Source: JAJPXC01 sp964510535 (GTDB lineage Bacteria; Bacteroidota; Bacteroidia; Bacteroidales; Muribaculaceae). Taken from it: 64,000 bases of DNA. Position 1 is the stretch's first letter. Each line of letters opens with the position of its first letter. The DNA lies in NCBI GenBank assembly GCA_964510535.1, contig CAZECG010000001.1, forward strand, positions 1-64,000, read 5' to 3'. Positions 34,572 through 41,791 of this stretch are shown in pieces. The notes beneath the pieces were generated by a model. That model saw only the letters and a program-made list of their open reading frames with translations. It was not told the DNA's origin and did no database searches. The translations under genes were made by a program, and so were the position numbers.

Positions 34572-34607
34572 GGAAAGCCGTCCCACTGAAAAGTGTGGCG
34601 GCTTTCC
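34572..34607 (+). terminator. terminator of the rpsF operon
   Basis: A 16-bp stem (34572-34587 with 34592-34607; one G-U pair and one mismatch) closed by a GAAA tetraloop. The downstream T tract is weak. Confidence 0.65.
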
Positions 34608-34647
34608 TGCTACTTATCACGGCAGACCGCTTCATGCGACAAAAAAC

Positions 34648-34678
34648 TTGGAAATAACAGCAAGATAAACTAACTTTG
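34648..34678 (+). promoter_or_regulatory. promoter of udk
   Basis: TTG (34648-34650), 20 nt spacer, TAACTTTG (34671-34678), 47 nt before the udk ATG. Confidence 0.75.
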
Positions 34679-34725
34679 GCAAAATAAACATACAACTCAC
34701 AACAACCAACACCGACATCAAAAAA

Positions 34726-35346
34726 ATGCTGATTATAGGTATCGCAGGTGGAACCGGCTCCGGCAAAACCACCGTAGTCAAAAAGATAATATCGAGCCTG
34801 CCCGCCGGAGAGGTAGCCGTGATTCCGCAAGACTCATATTATAAGGACTCAAGCCACATTCCACCCGAGGAACGCAGCAAAATCAACTTCGATGAGCCTA
34901 ACGCCTTCGACTGGCCGCTACTGTTCTCCCACCTCCAGCAACTAAAAGAGGGGAAAGCCATCGAAATGCCGACCTACTCCTACCTCACCTGCACCCGGCA
35001 ACCGGAGACAGTGCATCTCGAACCGCGCGATGTAGTGATTGTCGAGGGTATCCTCGTGCTCACCGACAAGACTCTCCGCGACATGATGGACGTGAAAGTT
35101 TTTGTCGACGCCGACGCCGACGACCGGCTCATACGCGTCATCGCCCGCGACTGCATAGAGCGCGGACGCACACCACAGATGGTCATAGACCGATACGAAG
35201 ACGTTCTCAAACCAATGCACGGCCAGTATATCGAACCGTCTAAACGGTTCGCTGACCTTATTGTGCCGCAGGGCGGCAACAACACCGTGGCTATCGGACT
35301 GCTCACCGACTACATCGAGTCGAGGCTACACCGCAACCGCTACTAA
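34726..35346 (+). CDS. udk: uridine kinase
   Basis: A 206-residue P-loop kinase: GIAGGTGSGKTTVVKKI (Walker A, residues ~5-21), IPQDSYYKDSSHIPPEER, NFDEPNAFDW, and the lid RVIARDCIERGRTPQMVIDRY. It phosphorylates uridine and cytidine with ATP or GTP in pyrimidine salvage. lptB follows 21 nt later on the same strand and may be co-transcribed. Confidence 0.96.
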   Translation: MLIIGIAGGTGSGKTTVVKKIISSLPAGEVAVIPQDSYYKDSSHIPPEERSKINFDEPNAFDWPLLFSHLQQLKEGKAIEMPTYSYLTCTRQPETVHLEPRDVVIVEGILVLTDKTLRDMMDVKVFVDADADDRLIRVIARDCIERGRTPQMVIDRYEDVLKPMHGQYIEPSKRFADLIVPQGGNNTVAIGLLTDYIESRLHRNRY

Positions 35347-35367
35347 ATCAACACGCCACCCAAACGA

Positions 35368-36123
35368 ATGGAAGAAGATGAAAAAATGGTGCTACGCACC
35401 GACAACTTAGTAAAAAAATACGGTAAGCGCACGGTAGTCAACCATGTGTCGATTAATGTCACCCAGGGCGAGATTGTCGGCCTGCTCGGGCCCAACGGAG
35501 CCGGCAAGACAACCACTTTCTACATGACCGTGGGACTTATCACGCCAAACGAAGGCCGCATATTCCTCAACGAACTCGACATCACGAAGTTCCCCGTCTA
35601 CAAAAGAGCGCAGAACGGCATCGGCTATCTCGCACAGGAACCGTCGGTGTTCCGCAAACTCAGCGTCGAGGACAACATCAAAGCCGTGCTTGAGATGACG
35701 GGTGAAAGCAAAGAGCAGCAACGCGAACACCTCGAAAGCCTCATTAAAGAGTTCCGACTTGAAAAAGTGCGCAAAAATCTTGGAGACCAACTTTCGGGAG
35801 GCGAACGCCGGCGCACCGAGATAGCCCGCTGTCTCGCCATAAACCCCAAGTTCATCATGCTCGACGAGCCGTTTGCCGGTGTCGACCCTATAGCCGTCGA
35901 AGATATCCAATACATAGTCTACAAACTCAAGGAGAAAAACATAGGCATCCTCATCACCGACCACAACGCACCGGAGACGTTGAGCATCACCGACCGCGCC
36001 TACCTACTGTTTGAGGGCAAAATCCTATTTCAAGGCACGTCAGAAGAACTGGCCGACAACCCGGTAGTCAAAGAGAAATACCTCGGCAGAAACTTCATCT
36101 TCCGCCGCAAACAGTTTGACTGA
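35368..36123 (+). CDS. lptB: LPS export ABC transporter ATP-binding protein
   Basis: A 251-residue ABC ATPase: Walker A GLLGPNGAGKTTTF (~residues 36-49), Q-loop AQEPSVFRKLSVEDN, signature LSGGERRRTEIARCLA, Walker B FIMLDEPFAGVDPIAVEDIQ, and switch histidine in LITDHNAPETL. The SVFRKLSVEDNI stretch is typical of LptB, which powers LPS extraction from the inner membrane with LptFG. An internal ATG at 35386 is an alternative start. The partner genes are not in the window. Confidence 0.94.
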   Translation: MEEDEKMVLRTDNLVKKYGKRTVVNHVSINVTQGEIVGLLGPNGAGKTTTFYMTVGLITPNEGRIFLNELDITKFPVYKRAQNGIGYLAQEPSVFRKLSVEDNIKAVLEMTGESKEQQREHLESLIKEFRLEKVRKNLGDQLSGGERRRTEIARCLAINPKFIMLDEPFAGVDPIAVEDIQYIVYKLKEKNIGILITDHNAPETLSITDRAYLLFEGKILFQGTSEELADNPVVKEKYLGRNFIFRRKQFD

Positions 36124-36136
36124 TTGCCGGCACGTC

Positions 36137-36177
36137 AACTTTGCAACAGAGTTGCGTTAACTTTGCGCTAACTTTGC
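36137..36177 (+). promoter_or_regulatory. promoter region with three AACTTTGC repeats before the metal exporter
   Basis: AACTTTGC occurs at 36137-36144, 36159-36166 and 36170-36177; the last two are part of a strict 11-bp direct repeat (GCG-T/C-TAACTTT). Each of the last two forms a TAACTTTG -7 element (36158-36165; 36169-36176). The spacing of 22 and 11 bp places the repeats on one face of the helix, so this may be the operator of the Fur-type repressor encoded two genes on as well as a promoter. Confidence 0.5.
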
Positions 36178-36203
36178 GTAAAACAAAAAAACAACACTCT
36201 GTC

Positions 36204-37280
36204 ATGAATGAGTTGCTCCATCTGATTTGCGAAATGTCGCCATGGCTGCTGCTCGGTTTCGCCGCAGCCGGGCTGATGCACGTCTATATTCCGGCATCAC
36301 TCTACTCACGTTATCTCGCACCACACCGATTCAGGTCGGTTGTCAACGCCGCCATCCTCGGGGTGCCGCTGCCGCTATGCTCCTGCGGAGTTTTGCCCAC
36401 AGCGTTGTCGCTCCACCGCGAGGGAGCCTCAAAGGGCGCGACAGTTTCGTTTCTCATAGCCACGCCACAGACCGGAGTCGATTCAATTCTGGCGACATAC
36501 TCGCTCATGGGATTGCCTTTTGCCATATTGCGCCCGGTGGCGGCTCTTGTCACGGCATTGCTCGGAGGGTATCTCGCCAACAAGTCCGACAAATGTCCGG
36601 CTCAAAATGCGAGCCATAAGGCCGCCGGAACTGAAGTGCGCCACACCGGTGGATGCTGCCACAACCACACAGAAAAGCAATGCTGCAGTCATAAAAAAGA
36701 AAATGCGGTCAAGCGGCTCAAGCGCGCCATGCGTCACGCCTATGTCGATATGATGGACGAAATGGGCCGTTGGCTTGTCATAGGCATAATTGTGGCCGGC
36801 CTAATCACTGTCTTGGTTCCCAACGACCTCCTCGCCGGATTCACCGACAAGCCACTGCTCGGAATGGTGATGGCACTCGCTCTGTCATTACCCATGTATC
36901 TGTGCGCCACCGGCTCGATACCCATCGCCGTGGCTCTGATGCTCAAAGGGTTATCGCCCGGTGCCGCGCTCGTCATGCTCATGGCTGGCCCGGCCTGCAA
37001 CGCCGCCTCGATTATCGTTGTGCGCAACGCTTTGGGGTGGCGTGCGGTAGCCGCCTACCTCGCCGCGATTATAGGCGGAGCCATCATCTGTGGGCTGTGC
37101 GTCGATTATATGATGCCGCATGAATGGTTCACGAACACACTGACCGCCTCATGCACCGACCACGGACAATTCACATGGTGGGAAGCCGCATCGGCAATCA
37201 TATTGACCGCACTCCTTGCGGCATCAATGTTCAGAAAGATGAAGCGCAAACCATCGGCAAGTTGTCATTGTTGCCATTAA
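36204..37280 (+). CDS. SO_0444-type Cu/Zn efflux permease (DUF318/UPF0718)
   Basis: A 358-residue membrane permease with two bundles of about four helices. The conserved PLPLCSCGVLPTALSLHR (cysteines near residue 58-60) and the second-half counterpart LSLPMYLCATGSIPIAVALM are family marks. Between the halves is a Cys/His-rich loop (GGCCHNHTEKQCCSHKKE) and the protein ends SASCHCCH, both likely metal-binding. Related proteins export copper and zinc. It is followed 9 nt later by a Fur-family repressor, fitting metal-dependent control. The start at MNELLHLICE is set behind the promoter repeats. Confidence 0.87.
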   Translation: MNELLHLICEMSPWLLLGFAAAGLMHVYIPASLYSRYLAPHRFRSVVNAAILGVPLPLCSCGVLPTALSLHREGASKGATVSFLIATPQTGVDSILATYSLMGLPFAILRPVAALVTALLGGYLANKSDKCPAQNASHKAAGTEVRHTGGCCHNHTEKQCCSHKKENAVKRLKRAMRHAYVDMMDEMGRWLVIGIIVAGLITVLVPNDLLAGFTDKPLLGMVMALALSLPMYLCATGSIPIAVALMLKGLSPGAALVMLMAGPACNAASIIVVRNALGWRAVAAYLAAIIGGAIICGLCVDYMMPHEWFTNTLTASCTDHGQFTWWEAASAIILTALLAASMFRKMKRKPSASCHCCH

Positions 37281-37289
37281 AAAAATGAA

Positions 37290-37730
37290 ATGATAGAAAA
37301 TCTGATTGAATATCTCAATACCGCCGGCGTGAAACCCACAGCTAACCGCATACTCATAGCTCGCGCTCTTGACCGTGCCGGCAATCCCATGTCGCTCGGC
37401 GACCTCGAGGAGCGGCTGGAAACCATCGACCGTTCCAACATATTCCGGACATTGTCACTGTTCCGCAAACATCATTTGGTACATACCATCAATGATGGAA
37501 GCGACAGCGTCAAGTATGAGTTGTGCCGCCACAACAACGCCACCGATGACAGAGACAGAGACAGCGACCTGCATCCGCATTTCTATTGCGAAATCTGCCG
37601 CTCGACCACCTGCCTCGACCATATACCAATACCGCCTGTGGCACTCCCCAGCGGATATATATCCCTATCGGCCAACTACGTGGTCAGAGGGCTATGCCCG
37701 GCTTGCGCAGCCAAGCGCGGTCAGTCGTGA
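37290..37730 (+). CDS. Fur-family metal-dependent transcriptional repressor
   Basis: A 146-residue Fur/Zur-type protein: winged helix (KPTANRILIARALDRAGNPMS; DRSNIFRTLSLFRKHHLV), the metal-site strand LHPHFYCEICRSTTCLD (H-x-H-F-x-C-x-x-C) and a second CxxC in GLCPACAAKR. It carries an unusually acidic/charged stretch (NNATDDRDRDSD) before the metal site. It likely regulates the upstream permease in response to zinc or copper. It overlaps rlmH, which is convergent, by 10 nt. Confidence 0.9.
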   Translation: MIENLIEYLNTAGVKPTANRILIARALDRAGNPMSLGDLEERLETIDRSNIFRTLSLFRKHHLVHTINDGSDSVKYELCRHNNATDDRDRDSDLHPHFYCEICRSTTCLDHIPIPPVALPSGYISLSANYVVRGLCPACAAKRGQS

Positions 37731-38194
37731 TGGTAAGGTTCGCCCCGGAGTATAGTCATGGCCCGGTAAATCTGCTCAACCATAAACAGCCTCACCATCT
37801 CATGCGAGAAAGTCATCCGCGACAACGACATCAGCTCATTGGCTCGGTCATATACCGCCCGTGAAAAGCCATAAGGGCCACCGACCACAAACAACAGATT
37901 TTTAGGCAACGACGACATCTTGCGGTCAATAAACGCCGAAAATTCACGCGAGGTAAGCTCCTTGCCGCGTTCATCGAGAAGCACGACGTAATCGCCCGGC
38001 TGCATAGCAGCGAGCATAACTCCCCCCTCCAGCTCCTTCTGCCGCTCAGCAGTCATCCCCCGCGAGACCTTTACGTCGGGCAACAGCTTCAGCTCGAACG
38101 GCACATAACGGCCTATACGTTTCACATAATCGTCAATTCCGGTCGAGAGATAGGAGGATGCGGTTTTACCGATAACCATCAACTGAATTTTCAT
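37721..38194 (-). CDS. rlmH: 23S rRNA (pseudouridine1915-N3)-methyltransferase
   Basis: A 157-residue SPOUT methyltransferase: MKIQLMVIGKTASSYLSTGI, VVLLDERGKELTSREFSAFI, NLLFVVGGPYGFSRAVYDRA (SAM knot) and LSRMTFSHEMVRLFMVEQIYRA. It methylates pseudouridine 1915 in helix 69 of 23S rRNA. The start at 38194 is preferred because a TATTTTTG element lies at 38222-38229 and the longer ORF start (38224) would be inside it. Confidence 0.95.
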   Translation of the reverse strand: MKIQLMVIGKTASSYLSTGIDDYVKRIGRYVPFELKLLPDVKVSRGMTAERQKELEGGVMLAAMQPGDYVVLLDERGKELTSREFSAFIDRKMSSLPKNLLFVVGGPYGFSRAVYDRANELMSLSRMTFSHEMVRLFMVEQIYRAMTILRGEPYHHD

Positions 38195-38211
38195 ATCTGA
38201 GTGTAAATCCT

Positions 38212-38219
38212 TACTTTTG
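38212..38219 (+). promoter_or_regulatory. -7 element of nadC
   Basis: TACTTTTG, 29 nt before the nadC ATG; no -33 TTG is seen. Confidence 0.45.
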
Positions 38220-38221
38220 TA

Positions 38222-38229
38222 CAAAAATA
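38222..38229 (-). promoter_or_regulatory. -7 element of rlmH
   Basis: TATTTTTG on the minus strand, 27 nt before the chosen rlmH ATG, nearly touching the nadC element on the other strand. Confidence 0.45.
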
Positions 38230-38248
38230 AACAAAACCAAGCGAATAT

Positions 38249-39094
38249 ATGAAATCTCGTGACGAACTTATCGACGACTTGCTGACATTGGCCTTTGCCG
38301 AAGATGTCGGCGACGGCGATGCCACCACCCTCAGCACAATCCCGGCTGAGGCGCGCGGCAAGCAGCGTTTAATCGTAAAGGAGGAGGGTATATTAGCCGG
38401 TGTCGACGTGGCGCGCATGGTATTCAAAAAATTTGACCCTGAGCTTAAAATGACAGTCTTCATCGTAGATGGCGCCCATGTCAAACCCGGCGATGTCGCT
38501 TTTGAGGTCGAGGGCTCGGTGCGGTCGCTGCTTCAGACCGAGCGCACCATGCTCAACATCATGCAACGCATGAGCGGAATAGCCACTACGACAGCAAAAT
38601 ATCAGAGCCGGCTTGAAGGGTTGAAAACTAAGGTGCTCGACACCCGCAAAACTACTCCAGGAATGCGTATGCTCGAAAAAGAGGCGGTGAAAATCGGTGG
38701 CGGTTGCAACCATCGTATAGGGCTGTTCGACATGATTCTCATCAAAGACAACCACGTCGATTTCGCCGGTGGAATCACACAGGCAGTCAATGCCGCCAAA
38801 GACTACTGCAAGAAGAACGGCAAAGACCTCAAAATCGAGGTCGAAGTCAGAAACACACCCGAGATTGAAGAAGCGCTCGCAGCCGGAGTAGACCGTATCA
38901 TGCTCGACAACTTCACCCCTGAGCGCACACGCGAAGCGGTCAAACTTATCAACGGTCGCACCGAAGTCGAATCATCGGGCGGAATCACAATCGACACCCT
39001 GCGGCAGTATGGCGAATGTGGCGTTGACTTCATCTCGGTCGGAGCGTTGACCCACTCGGTCAAAGGACTTGACATGAGTTTCAAAGCCTGCTGA
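38249..39094 (+). CDS. nadC: nicotinate-nucleotide diphosphorylase (carboxylating)
   Basis: A 281-residue quinolinate phosphoribosyltransferase: ERTMLNIMQRMSGIATTTAKYQ, DTRKTTPGMRMLEKEAVKIGGG, MILIKDNHVDFAGG (catalytic K/N/H), and ESSGGITIDTLRQYGECGVDFISVG. It converts quinolinate and PRPP to nicotinate mononucleotide in NAD synthesis. It stands alone between divergent rlmH and a convergent HAD gene, 2 nt from the latter's stop. Confidence 0.96.
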   Translation: MKSRDELIDDLLTLAFAEDVGDGDATTLSTIPAEARGKQRLIVKEEGILAGVDVARMVFKKFDPELKMTVFIVDGAHVKPGDVAFEVEGSVRSLLQTERTMLNIMQRMSGIATTTAKYQSRLEGLKTKVLDTRKTTPGMRMLEKEAVKIGGGCNHRIGLFDMILIKDNHVDFAGGITQAVNAAKDYCKKNGKDLKIEVEVRNTPEIEEALAAGVDRIMLDNFTPERTREAVKLINGRTEVESSGGITIDTLRQYGECGVDFISVGALTHSVKGLDMSFKAC

Positions 39095-39096
39095 CA

Positions 39097-39750
39097 TCAA
39101 CGGTCCACAGCCAGCAACTTATCAACCGTGAAGCCCTTGAAATTATCTATGATTTCATGGGCTTTACCTTTTAACGAACCGTGCGGGTTACTTGTGGCCA
39201 AAGCAATCACGGTAGCTCCTGATGCCATCCCGGCTTCGAGGCCCTGCAACGAATCCTCAAACACATAGCAGTTGCCGGGAGCGCAACCGAGACGTTGCGC
39301 GGCAAGCAGATACCCCTGCGGGTCAGGCTTTGAACGAGTGACATCCGAGCCGGTAATTACCGTGTCGAAATATTCTTTCAAATCAGGCACTTGCCGCCAT
39401 AGACTCTCCATTTTGACGTTGTCGCTACTTGTCACGACAGCCGTTTTGAAACCGCGCGAACGCAAACCGGCGAGAAATTCCCTCACTCCCGGATATACCG
39501 GATAGCATATCTCATTCTCAAATTCATGTACTCGGCGAGTTATATCGGCCTGCACTTCCGGGTCGGGGAAATATGTGCCAAGTATCTTGAACAGCGCGTT
39601 ACCTTTAATAGCAAGAGCGAAATCGGCCACGCCCGTCGGATAAATCTTTTCAATGTCAGTCCAGAACCGGGTGTAAAGCCCCTCGCTGTCAATCAGCACG
39701 CCATCGAGGTCAAACAACGCTCCCCTGGGACTGTTCATTGTTTCATTCAT
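39097..39750 (-). CDS. HAD-family phosphatase (beta-phosphoglucomutase-like)
   Basis: A 217-residue HAD hydrolase, subfamily IA with an alpha-helical cap: motif I ALFDLDGVLIDSEGLYTRFW (nucleophile Asp near residue 14), motif II in VVTSSDNVKMESL, motif III SKPDPQGYLLAAQRLG, motif IV FEDSLQGLEAGMASGATVIAL. This is the phosphosugar phosphatase/beta-phosphoglucomutase branch; the substrate cannot be read from sequence. It ends 2 nt from nadC, tail to tail. Confidence 0.9.
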   Translation of the reverse strand: MNETMNSPRGALFDLDGVLIDSEGLYTRFWTDIEKIYPTGVADFALAIKGNALFKILGTYFPDPEVQADITRRVHEFENEICYPVYPGVREFLAGLRSRGFKTAVVTSSDNVKMESLWRQVPDLKEYFDTVITGSDVTRSKPDPQGYLLAAQRLGCAPGNCYVFEDSLQGLEAGMASGATVIALATSNPHGSLKGKAHEIIDNFKGFTVDKLLAVDR

Positions 39751-39801
39751 AGAATATTCAATATTGTTCTGATTATCAAAAAAACATCTGATAAGGGGGG
39801 A

Positions 39802-40380
39802 CTAAACGCGCTCTATCAGAGCCTCGACGCGCGGCAAAAGCGGGGTGAAACCGTCGTTGACAATCTTATGAACCGTGTCGTGGGGCGACTTCACATCCAC
39901 CGTCTGCGATGCTATGCGCGATTCGACCTCAGCGGCTGAGCAGCCGTTGCGCCTCATCACACGCTCGATTCTCAGAGCAAGCGGGGCAACCACCTCCCAC
40001 ACCTCATCGACCATCTTGTCAAGACCGCTTTGATAAAGGATGGCCGTCTCTACAAAAAGAAGACTGTCGCCACTGTGCCTGTCAGCCCACCGCGACAAAT
40101 CGGCCTTGACCTCACCGTGCACAATCGAGTTGAGCCTTGCAAGTTTATCGGTATCGGAAAAGACTAATTGGCTCAAACGCTTGCGGTCAATGCGTCCGTC
40201 AACGACTACGCTTTCGTGAATCTCATTCACGAGCCGATTCATAATCTCCCGGCTTGAATCCATAAGGAGCTTGGCTCTCGTGTCGCAGTCATAGACGTGA
40301 TAACCCAATCGGCCAAGGATGGCTGACACCACTGATTTTCCGCATCCAATACCCCCCGAAATCGCTATCAACCGCCTCAT
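39802..40380 (-). CDS. coaE: dephospho-CoA kinase
   Basis: A 192-residue P-loop kinase: MRRLIAISGGIGCGKSVVSAIL, YDCDTRAKLLMD, LSQLVFSDTDKLARLNSIVHGEV, LFVETAILYQSGLDKMVDEVW and IERVMRRNGCSAAEVESRIASQ. It performs the last step of CoA synthesis. A start three codons upstream (40389) is possible. It follows ybbR and yajC; nusB/yajC/ybbR/coaE is a recurring order in the phylum. Confidence 0.95.
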   Translation of the reverse strand: MRRLIAISGGIGCGKSVVSAILGRLGYHVYDCDTRAKLLMDSSREIMNRLVNEIHESVVVDGRIDRKRLSQLVFSDTDKLARLNSIVHGEVKADLSRWADRHSGDSLLFVETAILYQSGLDKMVDEVWEVVAPLALRIERVMRRNGCSAAEVESRIASQTVDVKSPHDTVHKIVNDGFTPLLPRVEALIERV

Positions 40381-40394
40381 ATCACACAACCGAT

Positions 40395-41366
40395 TTATTT
40401 CTGCTCGATAACATACTCCACACTGTCGGTCGACAACACAGCACTGCGGTAACTATCGGGTAGCAACGGAAGACCAACAGGAACTTTTGTTACAGACCTC
40501 AACGGTGAAATCTTGTTATAATCAGCATAAGCTTTAACCGGGAAATCATCGTTGTATTGGCTCATCGGTATGAGATAAGAGACCCCGACTTCCGACGGGA
40601 AAGTGACAACCGATTTGTCGGCGGGCACATTTACAACCTCAACGGGAACCATCCTCATCTTTGAGATTAACGGTTCGACCGGGATGGTCACTCTGATGGC
40701 TGCAGGGACTGCCCTCATTCCCGACGGGACTTTCACCTTGACCATGACGGTTGTCGTGTCGGTCAGCTCGGAATGGGAATATGGATAAGTGTCGACACGA
40801 GTAAATGCGACCGGAACATCATCAGCCGAATAAATTCTGACCGAATCGTTGGAAATCGTTATAGGGCCGTTGATGACATAACGGGGGTCGGCGTGTACAT
40901 CGATGTTCAGCCTCACAGGGAGCAGGCGGCCGGGGCGCGTGGTGTAGGCGACGGCGATTGAATCAGGTTTTGTGACCGAGATAGTTGCACCGGTGCCGAA
41001 ATAAGACCTCACCACGCTACTGATTTGCGGTCCTGCCATCACCATACGTCCGTCGGAATACTTAAAATCCTTGAAACGCAACTTTATCGGGGGTGTGCCG
41101 CCCCATTGGTAACGCACGAGCGCGCCACCTTTGTCCTTGACGCTGACGTTGATTGACTGCGGCGGCGATGAGATGAGCGTGACGCCGTCAGGCACCTCTG
41201 TCAGTTCGACCGGGATGTCAAACTCTCGCTGTATCTCGTCATTGAGAGCCAAAAGCGTCCAAAAGACAGTCGATACACAAAGGAACACGAGGAAAACCAA
41301 AGCGTTTTTCCCCGTGGTCGAATGTATCTCATGCTTCAGACGCTGGAACAGCTCCGCCGGAGTCAT
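40395..41366 (-). CDS. YbbR-domain protein
   Basis: A 323-residue protein with one N-terminal membrane anchor (NALVFLVFLCVSTVFWTLLAL, residues ~20-40) and an extracytoplasmic part made of YbbR-like repeats: FDIPVELTEVPDGVTLISSPPQSINVSVKDKG is the first, and similar strands recur around residues 140-300. In Firmicutes the YbbR protein CdaR binds and controls CdaA; here CdaA is encoded 35 kb away, so such a partnership is only a possibility. It is between yajC and coaE. Confidence 0.88.
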   Translation of the reverse strand: MTPAELFQRLKHEIHSTTGKNALVFLVFLCVSTVFWTLLALNDEIQREFDIPVELTEVPDGVTLISSPPQSINVSVKDKGGALVRYQWGGTPPIKLRFKDFKYSDGRMVMAGPQISSVVRSYFGTGATISVTKPDSIAVAYTTRPGRLLPVRLNIDVHADPRYVINGPITISNDSVRIYSADDVPVAFTRVDTYPYSHSELTDTTTVMVKVKVPSGMRAVPAAIRVTIPVEPLISKMRMVPVEVVNVPADKSVVTFPSEVGVSYLIPMSQYNDDFPVKAYADYNKISPLRSVTKVPVGLPLLPDSYRSAVLSTDSVEYVIEQK

Positions 41367-41381
41367 AATGAAGCGATGATT

Positions 41382-41723
41382 TTACTGCTTTTTGGCATCG
41401 GCCTGAGCATTCTCCTGAGCCGCTCCGACTGAGGGGAACACACATTCCTTGGCTACGCGGACCTTGATATTGTTGCCCAAATCCACTGAGAAACTATCGT
41501 CCTTGATGCCTGCGATTCTTCCGAGTAGTCCTCCCGAGGTGACAACTCGGTCACCCTCTTTGAGCGATTCGCGGAACTTCTTGATTTCTTTTTGCCTCTT
41601 TTGCTGCGGGCGAATCATCATGAAATAGAAGATGGCAATAAGAGCCACAATCATGAGCATACTCGACCAGCCGCTTCCTTGTGCAGCAGGGACTGCGTCA
41701 AGAGTGATTAATTGTTCTATCAT
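41382..41723 (-). CDS. yajC: preprotein translocase subunit YajC
   Basis: A 113-residue single-pass protein: WSSMLMIVALIAIFYFMMIRPQQKRQKE is the membrane helix and conserved RPQQKR turn; FRESLKEGDRVVTSGGLLGRIAGIKDDSF is the cytosolic small barrel. It associates with SecDF-YidC at the translocon. The ATG at 41723 is chosen; a TTG two codons earlier is possible. A full promoter lies upstream (41752-41781), so yajC-ybbR-coaE form a transcription unit separate from nusB. Confidence 0.94.
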   Translation of the reverse strand: MIEQLITLDAVPAAQGSGWSSMLMIVALIAIFYFMMIRPQQKRQKEIKKFRESLKEGDRVVTSGGLLGRIAGIKDDSFSVDLGNNIKVRVAKECVFPSVGAAQENAQADAKKQ

Positions 41724-41751
41724 TGTCAATTGGTAATAATGTTTATGTCAG

Positions 41752-41781
41752 CAAATATAATCAGATTTTTTGGAATAACAA
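41752..41781 (-). promoter_or_regulatory. promoter of yajC-ybbR-coaE
   Basis: On the minus strand TTG (41781-41779), 19 nt spacer, TATATTTG (41759-41752), 28 nt before the ATG. Confidence 0.65.
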
Positions 41782-41791
41782 CCATAGCGTC

